The notes beneath the pieces were generated by a model. The model saw only the letters and a program-made list of their open reading frames with translations, was not told where the DNA came from and made no database searches. A DNA stretch of 64,000 bases, from NCBI GenBank assembly GCA_019918135.1, contig WBZZ01000611.1, forward strand, positions 19,105-83,104, read 5' to 3'. A program made the position numbers and the translations under genes. Positions 18,428-29,238 of the stretch are shown in pieces (positions within the stretch are counted from its first letter, which is position 1; every line of letters begins with the position of its first letter). Origin of the DNA: Paulinella micropora (Eukaryota > Cercozoa > Imbricatea > Euglyphida > Paulinellidae).

Positions 18428-21400
18428 ATGGACCAATACCAACCAGAACTATTTTCGCTCTACCATATTGAGCGACGAGGAGACTACATCAGACAAAGAG
18501 GCAAAAGAAGATGGTATCTCATTACAACTCCAACCGCACTGCGACTTATAAACAGACTAACGGGTGGTCATCCCGAACTAGTCGGCAGAAATAACTCACT
18601 CGTTATACCGTATGCCCCAGGATGGGAAGCTCAGCTCCAACAGCTAAACCCAAATACAAGTTATCTAGTCCATCTGGATTATGAAGGATATCACGGACCA
18701 GTCAGAGGGATATACAGAGCTAACGAATTAAAGCGGTCAATCAATGCGGTTAGAAACTTTGTAGAACGGCAAGCAAGGTTTTACGAACAAAGAGAAGACA
18801 AAGACCTTAAAGTCATTACCATTGACCAAGTTCATCCGCAAAATAATGCTGTCATACCAATGGCACAGGGTGAAATAAACTGTGTGCTAGAATGTATTAT
18901 GAAAGACTTTCCAAACCCAAACAATAGAAAACGAAAGCGAGACAATATTATAATAGACCGCTTTAGGGATATCAAATATGCGACAGAAAAGGACCTAACA
19001 GAAATGGAAGACTTTATCCGATGTAGGATTTATGTATTTGATGGTATGAATTTGTTATGGCGAGCATCTACCAAACAATACCCAAAACAGTTAATAATCA
19101 GATGTAGCGATTATCACGCCACATTAATACAAGGAAAACAAAAAGACGTTTGTATCCAACAACACATTAAGTCAATTGAACTATTATACGATATTAACGA
19201 AAACATACCAGAGCCACGACCCCAATATGCTACTAACCACGAAGCCAGCAATGTGAAACTATCTACGAACCAATACGAGAACAAATGGATATCACAGGAA
19301 GAACTCAACAATATACAAACTAAACTTGAATTAGAACATAAGGAGTGTTATTCAATGATGGACCAATCTGGAAACATTATTGGAATAGTGGATAAAGAAA
19401 ACAAACTAAACTATAAATGTTCAGACCGCTTCAAACACGCGTTCGTTCCCAAAGATACTTCCGCTTGGTCATTAGCATCGTTCTTCAAACAGTTATTCAT
19501 AGAAACTCTCATTGAAAAACACAGCCCCAAATACCATACACAAATCACAGAACCCAATATATTACGACACGTGAAATCTGGTCAAATACCGTTTCATCAT
19601 ATCTTTAATCATCACACCAAAAGCCCCAAAACGATACATCAGATTGATATGGTAAAAGCTTATACAAATGCTTCGTTAGGTAATATGGGTGAAATGTCTT
19701 CTTACTTCAATGAATACCCGATTGCTCCTCGCAACATAATTAATATAAACCAAAATATGACACAAGAATACTACAACAAGGTCAAACCTCTACACGGTTA
19801 TGCTGTTTTTGATTACGACCAGACTTTACTCAAAGTTCCAACCTTCTTCAACGGCTACACCACAAAAGGAACACAATGCCAACCCATACCCGCATTGTTG
19901 TATATGTTTGACCAAGGAGTTAAGATATTTATTAAGAGAATTTACGTAGCAGACAACCACTTCAACCCTTTTGAAACTTTCACAGAACACATATCAAATA
20001 TGCAAGATTATTACTTTGATAAGCCTGGCTATGAACACGACACCTTAGCCAAAGCAACCAACTTACTGGTAGGCTCTCTGAACAAGAACATACACCGAAC
20101 TCAGCAAGTCTCTACCATTTCAAAGTCATACAATGAGCGAATACATTTTATGATGAAAGAAAAAGGATATAGGTTATTGTTCCTGAAACGAGTTCCATAT
20201 GACAAGACCAAATATGCCGAAATGGGCGACGACCTACTACCAGAGCGAATGATTTACACATATCAAGACACAAACCAAACAGACAATATATTTCAAATGT
20301 CTCATGTAACTGGCTATGTGCTAGCATACCAAAGATAGTTCTTCATAACCAAATGTTAAAGCTTGTAAATACTGGGCGGACTTTGTTATATTCTAATACA
20401 GACAGTATCGCATACGAAGGCGAATATATGAAAACAGGAAAAGAATTTCGCCCCGAGGTTAAAGAACAGGACGAGTTCATAGCACCACAATTAAGTATGA
20501 CTTGTTTCGTTTCCTACATAAATGGCGAACCACGGATAACATACCAGCGACATAGCGGTTTCAAAGACATACTACCATTACAGAAATTCTTAGAAACACC
20601 ACATAAACAATATCCAGAGTTCTCAGCCTTTGAGGATACAGAGCTTCCAGATTATAGCACCAAAGACGAATACAAACCTTTACCAGAACAAGAATTATTG
20701 CTCATTCACGGCAAAGCTGGAACGGGTAAATCTGAAATGATTAAATACCTAACTGGTCAGCCATCAAAATACACTAACACCCATTTCAAAGACAAAAAGA
20801 CTTTATCAACTGCTATGACACACAATGCCCGCCAAGTTATTAATTCTGAATATACACTCCAAAAAATACTAACAATGCTATATCATTGACTACCGCTACC
20901 GATACCAGTGGGCGAAGAAGCAAGTAATCACCGAATAACCATTGATGAAGTTTCTATGCTTACTTCCAAGAATTTAGAAAGTCTGGACCATATGCTTAGA
21001 AAATATACCAAAATCAACAGACCATTCGGCGGTGTATCTATTGTCTTATTCGGCCACTTAGCTCAGCTTCCTTGCCCAGACCCAACATCCGAACCATTCC
21101 ACAAGTCAAAAACTTTCAAGCTATTTACAAAAATAAATCTTGATACAAATTACAGACAGGCCAAAGACCTAGTTCTACAATCTATCTTAAATAAGGTAGA
21201 AGACTATTACAAGGTCGGCGGTAATGCGCTTAGCCAACATAAAGCAAAAGACTGCCTACCTACAATACTAACACTTGAAGAATTAGATTCTCTCAATAAG
21301 CAAGTTAAGCCACACCCTAAACCGACCGACAAAAACCCACCTTTAATATTACACCACTCTAACAACAATGTTAATGAAAGCAATAACAAAATGCTACAAA

Positions 21401-21738
21401 ATAAACAACTTAAAACAGGTCATCAGGTTGTGTTTCGTTGTAATACAATTTCAAAAAAAGTTCATAACGGCGATATTCACACTATTACTAGGGACACCAA
21501 AGAACATATATTCATTACGATTGACAATATTGAGCAGAAATTTGATACAAAAAAAACGATACCAGACAAGAAACCATATGCGGACATCCAACCGACATTC
21601 TCATCCACCATCCACTGCTCACAAGGCCGAACAACACCAGTGTGGATAAATCTAGACCTACTGTCAATGAATTTGTTATATGTTCCTTTAAGTCGTGCTA
21701 CTTGCTCGAACGATATTGGACTATCAAATGATGTATGA
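18428..21738 (+). pseudogene. family B-like DNA polymerase fused to Pif1-like SF1 helicase, broken
   Basis: Replication protein of E2, of about 1100 codons. Polymerase motifs: A, HQIDMVKAYTNAS (about residue 407); B, KATNLLVGSLNK (about 543); C, LLYSNTDSIAYEG (about 20390), with Asn where most family B enzymes have Asp. No clear exonuclease motifs. An N-terminal NCVLECIMKDF segment resembles an OTU-like domain. The helicase follows: Walker A HGKAGTGKSEM (about 20715), Walker B ITIDEVSML (about 20940), and C-terminal HCSQG and YVPLSRAT motifs, as in Pif1/RecD-type SF1 enzymes. A frameshift lies near 20330 and an in-frame TGA at 20887-20889. Confidence 0.75.
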
Positions 21739-21741
21739 AAG

Positions 21742-22431
21742 TCATATATATATTTTTTTGGCTCCTTTACCTTTGAAGCTTCTAATTGTATGAACACCCC
21801 TCGTCGGCTTCACTAACTTAGTATTCACAGCGGTCGCTCCCAGCAATGACACGGGGTCAAATGCGGTTCGGTAGTTCGTGGTCAGCTTCGCAGTCTTCGC
21901 CCGCTTACCTTTTGGATTTACTTTCACAGCCACTCGGTCAATTACTCCTTCAATTAGGTCTTTTGTGCTAGAGCCTTTATTGTATGTGGTTGCCCTTACA
22001 CCAGTTTGTCGGCTTAAATCTTTTGCTATTGTGCCACCTAACGAACGACCCGTCAGCTCTACATTATCCTTACCATATTTCTTTATGACTTCATTAACCA
22101 GCTTCTGCTCTTCTTTGTATCTTGGTGTTCTTTTTAATACTCCCTTTACTAATGCGACATCTGTGAGTAAGTCTCGCTTATCTACTGAGCCCCTAAATGC
22201 CACAATCGCCTTACCGTCTTTCTCATACACTGTTGATTTTTCTTTGCTTGCGACTGGCTTCCATCCGTCAGCACCTTTTCTCTCCGACGAAGACAAATAT
22301 ACATCCTCTGACAGCTCCGCACTACCTCCCTTCTGCTTTCTGTATTCCTTGCCCGCCTTTTTCAATGCCTCACCATAGGTTATACCGTGTTTAGCAGAGT
22401 AAGCCTTAACAAACTTAATCCACTCAGACAT
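21742..22431 (-). CDS. class 3 lipase-like alpha/beta hydrolase
   Basis: A 229-residue protein. Lipase core: VAFRGS, nucleophile elbow LTGRSLGGTIA (Ser at about 129), Asp in AFDPVSLLG and His in RGVHTIRSF, giving a full Ser-Asp-His set. The first 35 residues (WIKFVKAYSAKHGITYGEAL..) form a separate small module often seen in large DNA virus proteins. Lipases of this type occur in PLVs and giant viruses, where phospholipase activity may help membrane penetration; that role is inferred. It converges on the helicase gene with almost no gap. E1 has no copy in the window. Confidence 0.75.
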   Translation of the reverse strand: MSEWIKFVKAYSAKHGITYGEALKKAGKEYRKQKGGSAELSEDVYLSSSERKGADGWKPVASKEKSTVYEKDGKAIVAFRGSVDKRDLLTDVALVKGVLKRTPRYKEEQKLVNEVIKKYGKDNVELTGRSLGGTIAKDLSRQTGVRATTYNKGSSTKDLIEGVIDRVAVKVNPKGKRAKTAKLTTNYRTAFDPVSLLGATAVNTKLVKPTRGVHTIRSFKGKGAKKIYI

Positions 22432-22521
22432 TGCGTACTGTCTACCGAAGTAATAAATATTAGTATGAGGTATATCATTAATTATTTAATTTTTTTTCCT
22501 GCCAACTATATACACCCTACT

Positions 22522-22797
22522 ATGTCCGCCCTCACTAGACTATGCGAGAAGTTCCAAAAACTTTCCATTGAAGGCGAAAAAAAATCCTTCTCGTTGGAAG
22601 ATGTCCAAAAGGTAATCCACGACGAAATAAAAGCGATTGAAGAAATGAGAAATGCTCAACCGAAAGACACATTTCATTTTGGGAAATACAAAGGCAAAAA
22701 AATAGAAGACATCGCAAAGATTGACAAGCCATATATTGAATGGCTAGTCCGTCAGCCGTGGTGTAGTAATAAAGACGAATTGAAAAAGTATTTATGA
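22522..22797 (+). CDS. GKYKGK-type (DUF3820-like) protein, short form
   Basis: A 91-residue protein from the ATG at 22522 (MSALTRLCEKFQKLSIE), chosen by match to the E1 gene at 11929-12216; the upstream in-frame Met codons have no such support. The module FHFGKYKGKKIEDIAKIDKP is intact. Divergent from the lipase gene. Confidence 0.6.
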   Translation: MSALTRLCEKFQKLSIEGEKKSFSLEDVQKVIHDEIKAIEEMRNAQPKDTFHFGKYKGKKIEDIAKIDKPYIEWLVRQPWCSNKDELKKYL

Positions 22798-22831
22798 TTA
22801 TAATAAATAAATTTTATATAATATAGGTACG

Positions 22832-23017
22832 ATGAGCGAAGCCGAAGCAAAAAAAGAAATTCCCGCCGAAGAGGAAGAAGTAAATAAAACTCTACAATAT
22901 GGAAAATAAAAAAAAATGAAAATTGAAGATGTTGCCAAGATTGACAAAGAATATCTAGAATGGCTAGTTCAACAGCCTTATTTTAAGAATAAAGATGAAG
23001 TGAAAAAGTATTTGTAG
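22832..23017 (+). pseudogene. second GKYKGK-type gene, with stop in the motif
   Basis: Starts MSEAEAKKEIPAEEEE and ends with the usual KKYL. The codon after LQYGK is TAA (22907-22909 region), exactly where the Tyr of the GKY motif is expected, so a single substitution kills it. Corresponds to the long form of E1 (11395-11898) but lacks most of that protein's N-terminal part. Confidence 0.6.
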
Positions 23018-23024
23018 GAGGTAT

Positions 23025-23660
23025 TTACCGTAAGAGATACATTTTACCTCTTATATTGATTTCTTTTTTTATTACTCGCAATATCGCTTTCTGTTTGTGG
23101 AAGTCGCTAAATTTGGTAAAATGCGGTTCTTTCAATAAACCGTCTTCAACTTCTAATTCTCTATTCACTTCAAGGTATTGTTTAAGGATATCTTTGAATT
23201 GTATGATGTCAAAGTGGTGGTCTACGTGGACATCAACCCGCTCATATATATCACCACTTATTTCGCATATGTATCTGGGTTCAACGAATACATCAATAGC
23301 CACAATGTCAAGATATTCTTGTATTTGCGGTCTTATCGTATTCCTGCTCGCTTCTTTTATCACTCTCGCCATTTTTTTTAATTTGCTAATGCCTATGAGG
23401 TCAACACAGCAATTCCACGAAAACGGCTTACCATCTACACGAAAGTGTTTTCTTCCCGTGGTCAAATTACTTTCAACATCAATGATGCCATTTTTTAGAC
23501 AAGGGTGATGGGTTATTAGGTCTAGCACGAAATTGCCATCTTCTGGGTTCAGCACTTCACCATCGTTATATTTGTTTATCATTCTTCTTATGTAGGATTT
23601 GATAGATGTTTTTGTTAGAAACCGCCTACCACCCACAACATACAACTTACGACTATACAT
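23025..23660 (-). CDS. DUF3223-like protein, possibly with an HNH-like tail
   Basis: A 211-residue protein. The N-terminal 90 residues (GRRFLTKTSIKSYIRRMINK, then NPEDGNFVLDLITHHP and CCVDLIGISKL) resemble DUF3223, a domain found in plant plastid and RNA polymerase-related proteins and in some viral endonucleases. The segment VDVHVDHHFDIIQFKDILKQ looks like the DH..F..L part of an HNH-like fold. Function unproven; nucleic acid processing is plausible. Not present in the visible part of E1. Confidence 0.5.
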   Translation of the reverse strand: MYSRKLYVVGGRRFLTKTSIKSYIRRMINKYNDGEVLNPEDGNFVLDLITHHPCLKNGIIDVESNLTTGRKHFRVDGKPFSWNCCVDLIGISKLKKMARVIKEASRNTIRPQIQEYLDIVAIDVFVEPRYICEISGDIYERVDVHVDHHFDIIQFKDILKQYLEVNRELEVEDGLLKEPHFTKFSDFHKQKAILRVIKKEINIRGKMYLLR

Positions 23661-23714
23661 ATCTCCTATATTATTACAGAAAAAAAATATTACAAAAATA
23701 AATATATATTCACA

Positions 23715-24953
23715 TTAGTGATCTTCTACGAAATTAACGATAACACTCACATTTCCTCCATTCGCGGCAGTAGATAAAGACTTTTGTAAAAATGTTAGAT
23801 TTTCACCAGGAGCGAGTTGTATGTCATAGGTTCGCAGGTCAATAAGCTGGCTTGAAGTAGCATTAACATACAGTTTTAGAATTACGTCCGTTATAGTAGC
23901 ACCACCTAGGGCCGTCGCAGAGGTGTCCTTTGATACGATTGAAGTTGTGGCATCAATATCAGCAAAGTTCTGTCCCGTAAGTGCGCCCGTCGTTTTTACA
24001 ATTCGCACTACATTAACTTTACTGTCTTCGTTTGATATGCTCACGAGAGTTGGATAAACTATTGAATAATTGGTCGCACCACCATTAAAAGTTGTTTTAT
24101 TTTTTATGCTGAGAATTGGGCTTTCAGTGGTGCTCGCCTTTTCATCTCCTTCCGCTTCGTTTGATATGCTTGAATTAATAGTGTTAGTTCCTTCTATGAA
24201 TAACCCAACACTCGCGGTTTTAAGGGATTGAATTCCAGTAGAAGCATCATTTCTCATTATAGCCGTAAAAGGTAATGTAGTATTTCGCAGACTTACACCA
24301 GTATTATCATTCGCATACTTAATCATATGGACTAGCTGAAATTCGCCAGTCTTTGGGTTCTCAATTGAAAACTTAATAGCACCAAAGCCCAAATATTGAA
24401 ATTGAATTTGAAATACATTTCCTTTATCCCACAGCAAGTCTGGCATATCGCCTGATCCATCGCAGGGGTCATCCCATTCTTCTTGGTCAATATAATGTGC
24501 GTTTCCTGCTTTACAATGTAGAATATTCATCCCTGCCTCATTTTTGTAAAAATAAAATCCATCTTCAAATTCGTTTCCTATTCCGATAAATGAATAGTGT
24601 GCTTTCGCATCATCAGTCGTCCATAAAGCAGTGAAGCGACACATAACTCCCATACCCGTTCTGTATTTTATTTTTCTTTTGCTCACCAGAGAGGCATCCG
24701 CAGTAGCGTTGGCAGTTGTTTTCAATTCCGCCATATTAGCATTAAATGAAACGGTCGCCTTTGTTTCTGTTTTAGCCCATATCCGTGTATTAACGGTATA
24801 TGGAAAGATTTCTTGTAATACTGGTGTTAATTGTGCGGTTGTAGTTTCGCCAAAGGCGGTTTTCATATTATCAATGTGTCCGCCATATCCAACTTTGACA
24901 TTTACGAAGTCTCCGACAGGATTTTGGGCGACTAAATTTCGTTGGTGAGACAT
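23715..24953 (-). CDS. large beta-rich virion-module protein
   Basis: An intact 412-residue homologue of the E1 protein at 10012-11250, with the same start (MSHQRNLVAQNPVGDF) and conserved blocks GVMCRFTALWTTDD, FQIQFQYLGFGAIKFSIENP and RNTTLPFTAIMRNDA. Same place next to the major capsid gene. Probably an abundant virion surface protein; function not established. Confidence 0.65.
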   Translation of the reverse strand: MSHQRNLVAQNPVGDFVNVKVGYGGHIDNMKTAFGETTTAQLTPVLQEIFPYTVNTRIWAKTETKATVSFNANMAELKTTANATADASLVSKRKIKYRTGMGVMCRFTALWTTDDAKAHYSFIGIGNEFEDGFYFYKNEAGMNILHCKAGNAHYIDQEEWDDPCDGSGDMPDLLWDKGNVFQIQFQYLGFGAIKFSIENPKTGEFQLVHMIKYANDNTGVSLRNTTLPFTAIMRNDASTGIQSLKTASVGLFIEGTNTINSSISNEAEGDEKASTTESPILSIKNKTTFNGGATNYSIVYPTLVSISNEDSKVNVVRIVKTTGALTGQNFADIDATTSIVSKDTSATALGGATITDVILKLYVNATSSQLIDLRTYDIQLAPGENLTFLQKSLSTAANGGNVSVIVNFVEDH

Positions 24954-25086
24954 TGTTCTATATTATCAAAAAAATAAATAATCTATCAAAATTAATTGTA
25001 AGCTTTTTTTCAAAAACCACTTACGATCTCAAAAACCTATTGCGAAGCTACGCCCGCAAAGCGTATCACCTAACTGGAGGGGGTGC

Positions 25087-25099
25087 GGGGGCTTGCCCC
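25087..25099 (-). terminator. GC hairpin at capsid gene 3' end
   Basis: GGGGG-CTTG-CCCC type stem-loop immediately beyond the capsid gene stop codon. A similar GC hairpin ends the gene at 30489. Confidence 0.4.
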
Positions 25100-25101
25100 T
25101 G

Positions 25102-26587
25102 CTAACTCATCAAAATTTCAATTCCCTTAACAACAACGGTTCTTTGAAGAATGGCATAAGTATAATAATTCAATTGGACTGCCCCAGTCGCACTCCATTC
25201 ATATCGCCGTTCGGTGTCCAACGATAGCCCAGCCACTTCATAACCCTCTTCTTCTCTCTTGTCATAAAGGGGGCGGTTGTGGTCCCAGAAATCAACGTGG
25301 AACCAGTTATATTTATACACATTAGAGTTCAAAATAGCTGACCCCTTAATTTTTTCCTTCAAAAGCATATAGTCTTCATCGCGGGAACAAGTGATATCAA
25401 ACTGCTGAATTCTATTACTATCCAAAGTAGTATAATAATCAGTAATCTTAGCTTGTGCTCGGTTGTCGCAATCAAATGCGGTGTTTGAAGTTTCGGTGTT
25501 ATTAAACCCGCTCGTGTAAATTCGGGTTCATCTTCAAAACAAATGACTGAGTGCCCGCCGCGAGATTAGTTTTCCAAGAGAGCGGGTATTCGGTCTTGAA
25601 CGAAAAGCCTTCACCCGCAATCTTTTGTTGAACACCCAAGATAACATTCGGGTCGGTTTCAACAGCGAGAAATAAGTTAAGGTTAGTAATATTTGCGGGC
25701 TGTGCGGTAGCAGTCGCTCCTGCTCCAACACTATTAGCATCAGTTCCATAAAATACGGTTTTCTGGGTTCCCTCCCACACAATTCTCAAATCAAGAATTT
25801 CATTAAAACCAATAGTTTTATCAATTTCAAAAATGGTTCCAAAAAGCATACCAAGAGGAATAGACACATTGATAACAGGAGTAGGGGTGTTATCTCCTCC
25901 ACCTTCAAAATACTTCGCCTCTTCATAAGAGACATTTACAACAGATGCAGCACCAGTTCCGTTAGCGATGAGCAAATCATTATTACGACGAGCATTGATA
26001 GATGGTGGGGAAATTGCTCCTGCGATAGCATTACCATAAACATTTAATGTCGCCCGAAGATGACCGTCGGTATCAATACTCCCCGCAACTATTGCCGCAC
26101 TTGCTTGTTGGCCAGCATACACGTTAGCATTAAAGGCGGTTGTAGCACGTCCATCAGCATTACACTTTTGAAGCATCGCACCATAACCAGACCCAGCCCC
26201 GTGGTTATCCAGTGCCATAAATCTATCATAGGAAATCTCGGGTTTCCAAATCATCTTAGTGTAATTACCCACGTGTTGAAGATTACACAAATACTGCCCA
26301 CTTCGGCTTCGTAGTTCAATCGTCTTAATCATTGACAGACAGTCCATAGGAATTCTGTTATACCTTCCAGCATTACCGCCAGCATCTGGTGTGTAGGTAA
26401 ATCGCAAAACAGACCTCGCAAGGTTCAAAGGACGAGTAGGAATTTCAAAAGTTGATTCAATTCCTCCCACGGTGGTAATTGGAATGGTCGCAAGACTTTC
26501 GCGGGCAGTAAGTTTATTAAGCGAATACTTACCGCGAATGAGCTCGCTCTGGCTGTGTGTAAGTTCTCCTCCGTATTGAACGGGCAT
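25102..26587 (-). pseudogene. major capsid protein, PLV type, broken by a small deletion
   Basis: Homologue of the E1 capsid gene. The start MPVQYGGELTHS at 26587 is chosen by that match. The frame runs to 25502, where it stops soon after VLKMNPNLHERV. The last 107 residues (from 25425) are in another frame, and sequence between them also matches the E1 protein. Compared with E1 about ten codons are missing or scrambled near 25515-25525, so a short deletion changed the frame. The rest, including EAKYFEGGGDNTPTPVINVS, is well conserved. Confidence 0.8.
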
Positions 26588-26654
26588 TTTTTTGTAAGTG
26601 CTTTTTTTCAAAAGGTTCTATATCTTATGGATAAAAAAATAAATAATTATAATA

Positions 26655-27467
26655 TTATCGGCTTTTTAACAAATTAAAAAATGATGAAAATAAATTAAAA
26701 TAATTAGTCTCGCGGTAAATCAACAATGTCATTACAATACCCAACCCGTTTAGGTTTATTGGTTGGTCGTTTTCGTCAGTTAAGTAAAACCGAAATACAT
26801 TGTTTGAATTGGCGGACAGTCTTTTGCCATATTCACTGCCAGAGCCGTCGTAGATAACAGAGCCGAATGGGATTTCATTTGCCGTATATATTTCTTGAAG
26901 CACGTGGTTATCGCCTTCACCTACTAAATCCGACTGTAAATACAATGTTTTTTCACCCGTCAATATTATGACATTTGACGACCTCAGTGTATTATTAGCG
27001 AAGAAATAAGTAGAAGACCGCTCAAAACCCATAATTTTGTGAATACGAGTTTCGTCATCAAACACAAACCGCGGTTGAATTCCGCCGTTGTCTGCCACAG
27101 TAAATAATAGCTTGCCGTCTTCGGGTTCTGTGTTGGTGTTGTTGCTTGTTATTGTATATGTGTAGTCATTGGGGCTTTCCGCGGTTAGCACTTCGGCCAG
27201 CTTATTTTTTAAGTTGTTCATTGTGTAGTTGCCCTCGGGTATCGTAATGACCGCCTCATTGCCGTTTTCACTCAGAATAAAAGTGTTGTAAGGACTTGCC
27301 ACAGAGTAATAGGACTTCGGCACATAGATATGTAAAATTTTACAATGTGTCGGGTTGTCCAATCCTCTTAAATCCAAAGAGTGTGTAAAGTCGCTATCTG
27401 TGCCGTTTATCCTGTTTTTACTGTTTATGTAATAGATACCGCTACTCCTGCCACCTTTATATTCCAT
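26655..27467 (-). CDS. minor capsid (penton-type) protein
   Basis: An intact 270-residue protein of the same length as its E1 homologue (7474-8286), with the conserved start YYINSKNRINGTDSDFTHSL and IPEGNYTMNNLKNKL. It lies just upstream of the major capsid gene on the same strand, with only AT-rich sequence between them. Forms the capsid vertices by analogy with virophage and PLV minor capsid proteins. Confidence 0.8.
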   Translation of the reverse strand: MEYKGGRSSGIYYINSKNRINGTDSDFTHSLDLRGLDNPTHCKILHIYVPKSYYSVASPYNTFILSENGNEAVITIPEGNYTMNNLKNKLAEVLTAESPNDYTYTITSNNTNTEPEDGKLLFTVADNGGIQPRFVFDDETRIHKIMGFERSSTYFFANNTLRSSNVIILTGEKTLYLQSDLVGEGDNHVLQEIYTANEIPFGSVIYDGSGSEYGKRLSANSNNVFRFYLTDENDQPINLNGLGIVMTLLIYRETNYFNLFSSFFNLLKSR

Positions 27468-27532
27468 AGTAAGTCTTACAATCTCAAAAAACTATATATT
27501 AGAAAATATATTTTTTATTTTACTGGCGGGGT

Positions 27533-28204
27533 CTATATGAATGTATCAAAACCATACCCATTCTGGGATTTCAACTCCTCCGCTTCCCTCTCCTTCAAAT
27601 CAGTCCATCCGCTAGCAAATTTAAAACGGGTTCCTTTCGCCCGCTCTAAAAGAAACCGCATACTGTGCCAACCGCAAGTATCTGAGGTGTTTGATTGTTG
27701 CTTAACTTGATTAACCTTCATTAATAAATAACTATCTGGCTTACTTTTTTCAACAAGCTGTTTCATTTGTTGCTGGAAAAGTTCAGTCGGCTCATATTCT
27801 GCTAGCGGGTCATATATCTCTATACTTCTATCGCCGATTAATGAGCAATAAACAGCCATCCAATGTTGTCCTTTTTTGTTGCTCGGGTCTGTGTTCATAA
27901 TAAAACCATACTTCTTTCTTTTTTCTGGTTTTAACTGGTTGATTTGGTCGCTGGCTATCGTGCCTAAATACCAGTCGTGCTTTTTCATTATGTCGTCTAT
28001 TTCATTCGTCATTAATCCTTTACCTATTCCAGACTGTTCGCCAGGGTCCTCCGTTTCACTCACCAAATCTTCATCATTGCCACTTTCCTCAGGCTCTTGT
28101 ATAGCTGGTTGATTTTCTTGTTCTTCTTTTTTTTCGTCTTTTTCTTCTCCTTTTGCTTCTCTATCTACTTCATCTTTTTTTTTTGAACGGCACCTTCTGC
28201 CCAT
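27533..28204 (-). CDS. adenain/Ulp1-like cysteine protease
   Basis: A 223-residue protein. A charged N-terminal 60 residues precede GLMTNEIDDIMKKHDWYLG, the start of the catalytic domain shared with E1. Active-site set: His in QHWMAVY, Asp in IYDPLAEYEP, Gln in NQVKQQ and Cys in DTCGWHSMRF (about residue 176). The 5' end overlaps the upstream coiled-coil gene by 40 nt in another frame. The N-terminus differs completely from that of the E1 protease. Confidence 0.85.
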   Translation of the reverse strand: MGRRCRSKKKDEVDREAKGEEKDEKKEEQENQPAIQEPEESGNDEDLVSETEDPGEQSGIGKGLMTNEIDDIMKKHDWYLGTIASDQINQLKPEKRKKYGFIMNTDPSNKKGQHWMAVYCSLIGDRSIEIYDPLAEYEPTELFQQQMKQLVEKSKPDSYLLMKVNQVKQQSNTSDTCGWHSMRFLLERAKGTRFKFASGWTDLKEREAEELKSQNGYGFDTFI

Positions 28205-29119
28205 AAATCAAACGATGCCCAAGCCTGGTCTGGCGACATCATTCCCTCGTTTATAATAGGACTGGTATATAGCCATTTTTTCAACATTTCGGAATAGTTT
28301 ATTTTTCCTCTTGATGGTTTAATGTCGGGGATAGTGTGGCCAATAAATTGTAGTTTTTTAACCATCATTTCATTACTAGTTTTTCCTGCTTTATTCCGTT
28401 TCTGTCTCATCGACTCTGCGAACATACCATCAATTAACTTTTCCTTTTTAGTTTGTTTGTGTTTCTCCTCTTCTTCCGCATCCTTTACAATTATGCCTCT
28501 CCGTCTTTTTGGCGGTCGTCCTGGTGGAGGTGGTGGTATCATAGGCGGTGCTACTGGGGCCATTAATAAACCCTGTCTATGTCGTCGTTCAGCATTTAGT
28601 TCCTGAATAAGTCGCTGTTCCTTTTTCATTTCCCTATCCTTTTCTTCCAGCCTTTCCTTCGCCTCCGCCAGTTCTCTTTTATGGTCTCTGTCCAACGCCT
28701 CCTTTCTTTCCTTCGCATCGGCAAGGTCCTTTCTTTCCTGCCTTTTCTTCTCCGCTTGTAGGTCATCCCGTGCTGACTTTTCCTTTTTATCAATAGCCTC
28801 AATGAGGTCATACTTTTCTTGTTTAAGTTTGTCTAAGTGGTCTTGAATTGCGGTTCTCGTGTTCTGTTCAATCTCCGACAGGCTCTGAACCTTTCTTAAA
28901 TTCTCCTTCTTTGTCTTTGCCCTCTTCGCTTTCGGCTTGTTCAAGTATTTCATAAACAGCTTAACGATTTGAAGTGTTGATAAGTCATTTGTTTTCTTTC
29001 CAAAGTTTAGATATGCTCGTTTGCCTTTTACTTTGATATATATTTGTTCTGTATATCCTCGGCGGTCTTTGTTTTCGCAGAGACTTCGCCTCCGCACCTC
29101 CTTTTTTTAATTTATTCAT
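28165..29119 (-). pseudogene. coiled-coil virion-module protein, frameshifted near the 5' end
   Basis: Homologue of 5255-6358: LNFGKKTNDLSTLQIVKLFM, then a long Lys/Glu coiled coil, a short proline stretch (PPPPPGRPPKRRRG) and a helical C-terminus. The long open frame begins at 29097 with GTG, but the E1-like N-terminus starts at an ATG at 29119 in another frame (MNKLKK.. then RPPRIYR), so an indel lies near 29040. A 25-nt repeat unit (29077-29101) is inserted between those two segments, and another copy lies just before the ATG. Confidence 0.6.
29077..29101 (-). repeat. E2-specific 25-nt repeat, copy 1 (inside gene)
   Basis: GCAGAGACTTCGCCTCCGCA plus CCTCC; the GCAGAG and CTCCGC ends can pair as a small hairpin. 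It lies within the first codons of the coiled-coil gene, where the E1 protein has fewer residues. Confidence 0.6.
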
Positions 29120-29121
29120 TC

Positions 29122-29146
29122 GCAGAGACTTCGCCTCCGCACCTCC
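29122..29146 (-). repeat. E2-specific 25-nt repeat, copy 2 (before ATG)
   Basis: Same sequence as copy 1, ending two bases upstream of the ATG at 29119 on the minus strand. Confidence 0.6.
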
Positions 29147-29238
29147 ACGGGTTTTGGTGAAGCTTTTTCAAAAGGTTCATATACTAAGGTAAAAAAATAA
29201 AACTGTTTTCAATATTATTTGAACCCACCGAGGGGGAT

